Assembly: GCA_002292955.1 (NCBI GenBank)
Contig: DBCH01000076.1
Span: 4,189 to 11,053 of the forward strand
Direction of reading: 5' to 3'
From: Microbacteriaceae bacterium UBA963
GTDB lineage: Bacteria > Actinomycetota > Actinomycetes > Actinomycetales > Microbacteriaceae
Length of the DNA: 6,865 nucleotides
The first letter of the stretch is position 1. Every line of letters starts with the position of its first letter. A program made the position numbers and the translations under genes. Shown here one piece after another: positions 5,420-6,865 of this stretch. The notes under the pieces are model-generated. The model was not told the DNA's origin and did not search any database. It was given only the letters and a program-made list of their open reading frames with translations.

Positions 5420-6865
5420 CGAAATGATGGCGTTGAAGCTCGCCGAGGGGCGCATGACTTTCTCGACCAGCTGTGCATTGGGACGGTAGTAGCCGCCGAT
5501 GTCGACCGGTGTGCCCTGAACCGCGACAAGCTCGCCGACAATCGTTTCCTCGGCGGACGAGAGGGCCTGCGCAACGGGCGCGAAGGTGGTCGCCAGATCC
5601 GTATCGACCGTCTGGGCGGCAAGTTCTTGTGCCCAGTAAAGCCCGAGGTAAAAGTGGCTTCCGCGGTTGTCGATCATGCCGATCTTGCGGCCGGGCGAAC
5701 GGTCCTCTTCGAGGAAGGTTCCCGTGGCCCGGTCGAGAGTGTCTGCGAGCACCTGTGCGCGAGGGTTACCGGTGGTTACGGCCAAGTGCTCCAGGGAGGC
5801 GGCCAGCGCAAAGAATTCACCCAGGGAATCCCAGCGCAAAAAGTCTTCTTCCACGAGCTGCTGAACGTGCTTGGGGGCCGAGCCGCCCGCACCGGTCTCG
5901 AAAAGTCCGCCGCCGGCGAGCAGGGGCACGATGGAGAGCATCTTGGCGCTGGTTCCCACCTCGAGGATGGGGAACAGATCCGTGAGGTAGTCACGAAGCA
6001 CGTTGCCGGTGACCGAGATGGTTTCTTCGCCCTTGCGAATGCGGGCCAGCGAGTAGAGAGTGGCCGCAGCGGGCTCCATGATCTCGATGGTGAGGCCTGA
6101 GGTGTCGTGCTCGGTGAGGTAGTGCTTCACCTTCGCGATGATCTGGGCGTCGTGCGCACGGCGCTCATCGAGCCAGAAAACGGCGGGCGATCCGGTGGCG
6201 CGTGCGCGCGTCACGGCGAGTTTGACCCAGTCCCGAATGGGAACGTCTTTGGTCTGCGTGCCGCGCCAGATGTCGCCTGTGCCGACCTCGTGCGAGATGA
6301 GCACATCGCCCGCAGCGTTGAGAACGTCAACCCGGCCCGCCGAAGCAATCTCGAACGTCTTGTCGTGGCTGCCGTACTCCTCGGCGGCCTGAGCCATCAG
6401 GCCGACATTGGGAACGGTGCCGATTGTTGCGGGGTCGAGCGGGCCGTTGGCAACAACGTCGTCAATAGTGGCCTGGTAGATCCCCGCATAGGAGGAATCG
6501 GGGATGACGGCGATGGTGTCGTCCTCGGCTCCATCGACGCCCCAGAGTTTTCCGCCGTTGCGCACGAGCGCGGGCATGGACGCATCCACGATTACGTCGG
6601 AAGGAACGTGCAGGTTCGTGATGCCCTTGTCACTGTTGGTGTAGCTCAAACGAGGGCCGTGAGCGATGGCGGTCGCGAAGTCAGCGGCAATCGCCTCTCC
6701 TCCGGCCACCGCAGTGAGACCCGCGAGAATCGACCCGAGTCCGTCGTTGGGCGTGAGTCCTGCCGCCTCCAGGGCGGCGCCGTGCTTCTCGAACACCGCG
6801 GCAAAAAACGCCTTGACAACGTGACCAAAAATGATGGGGTCGCTGACCTTCATCATGGTGGCCTT
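5408..6865 (-). CDS. icd: NADP-dependent isocitrate dehydrogenase, monomeric type (N-terminus beyond window)
   Basis: TCA-cycle enzyme that oxidatively decarboxylates isocitrate to 2-oxoglutarate with NADP+ and Mg2+/Mn2+ (EC 1.1.1.42), a cytoplasmic source of NADPH. The window holds the last 485 residues. The frame stays open to the right edge, reading KATMMKVSDPIIFGH there, a hallmark of the monomeric family, so the ATG codons at 6856 and 6853 are internal. Family members are about 740 residues, so roughly the first 256 are missing, including the first isocitrate-binding loop. Numbering from the second-to-last edge Met (6856) as 1, and placing it by length on the Azotobacter vinelandii enzyme from memory (offset about 259), expected functional residues fall in place: Asp91 (Asp350, metal/substrate), Tyr161 (Tyr420, catalytic), Arg288-Asp289 (547-548), and NADP-phosphate contacts His330, Arg341 and Arg390 (589, 600, 649). 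Nothing visible suggests damage. The gene ends four bases from the exporter operon, stop to stop, with its last codons inside the shared hairpin. No functional link to the exporter is evident. Confidence 0.97.
   Translation of the reverse strand, partial: KATMMKVSDPIIFGHVVKAFFAAVFEKHGAALEAAGLTPNDGLGSILAGLTAVAGGEAIAADFATAIAHGPRLSYTNSDKGITNLHVPSDVIVDASMPALVRNGGKLWGVDGAEDDTIAVIPDSSYAGIYQATIDDVVANGPLDPATIGTVPNVGLMAQAAEEYGSHDKTFEIASAGRVDVLNAAGDVLISHEVGTGDIWRGTQTKDVPIRDWVKLAVTRARATGSPAVFWLDERRAHDAQIIAKVKHYLTEHDTSGLTIEIMEPAAATLYSLARIRKGEETISVTGNVLRDYLTDLFPILEVGTSAKMLSIVPLLAGGGLFETGAGGSAPKHVQQLVEEDFLRWDSLGEFFALAASLEHLAVTTGNPRAQVLADTLDRATGTFLEEDRSPGRKIGMIDNRGSHFYLGLYWAQELAAQTVDTDLATTFAPVAQALSSAEETIVGELVAVQGTPVDIGGYYRPNAQLVEKVMRPSASFNAIISSLA

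Noticed and set aside
5315..6100. Long plus-strand open frame (261 codons) antisense to the isocitrate dehydrogenase gene
   Set aside because: It runs through a region whose minus strand encodes a clearly conserved enzyme and starts inside the exporter gene. Its product is rich in Gly and Arg with no recognisable motif, and no ribosome-binding site is evident. It looks like a GC-rich shadow frame.
6397..6856. Possible internal start making the isocitrate dehydrogenase a complete 482-residue protein
   Set aside because: The frame continues open to the window edge with the conserved Lys-Ala-Thr before Met-Met-Lys. The monomeric enzyme needs its N-terminal substrate-binding region, so the gene is cut by the window and is not short.

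Overview
The window reads as a stretch of actinobacterial chromosome: fairly GC-rich, densely packed, with a monomeric-type isocitrate dehydrogenase and an actinobacterial-style pair of ABC half-transporters. A Microbacteriaceae-like host is my guess from overall protein flavour and moderate GC. I cannot confirm it without a search.

There are four protein genes and almost no non-coding DNA. (1) Positions 1-1558, minus strand: an FAD-dependent aromatic-ring monooxygenase of the phenol/2,4-dichlorophenol hydroxylase (TfdB/PheA) type, with its C-terminus cut off by the window edge. (2) A 99-base divergent intergenic region (1559-1657) that must hold the 5' signals for both directions. (3) Positions 1658-5403, plus strand: a two-gene operon with an ATGA overlap that encodes two ABC exporter half-transporters. 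Each has a six-helix membrane domain followed by an ATPase domain. Their ATPase motifs are complementary: the first carries a degenerate Walker B, Q-loop and A-loop, and the second carries an altered signature and X-loop. This is the pattern of a heterodimeric exporter with one dead and one live ATP site. (4) Positions 5408-6865, minus strand: the C-terminal two thirds of a monomeric NADP-dependent isocitrate dehydrogenase, whose N-terminus lies beyond the right edge.

The exporter operon and the isocitrate dehydrogenase converge with only four bases between their stop codons. Those four bases are the loop of a perfect 12-bp hairpin whose two arms each encode Ser-Leu-Ala-stop, in register on opposite strands. 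It is probably a shared bidirectional terminator built into both coding ends. This is the most unusual local structure in the window.

Functionally, the divergent arrangement suggests, but does not prove, that the monooxygenase and exporter respond to the same aromatic or toxic compound. The isocitrate dehydrogenase is core TCA-cycle metabolism and looks like an unrelated neighbour. I saw no RNA genes, insertion sequences, CRISPR arrays, phage genes or other clear sign of a new system. The remaining open frames on the opposite strands look like shadows of the four genes.
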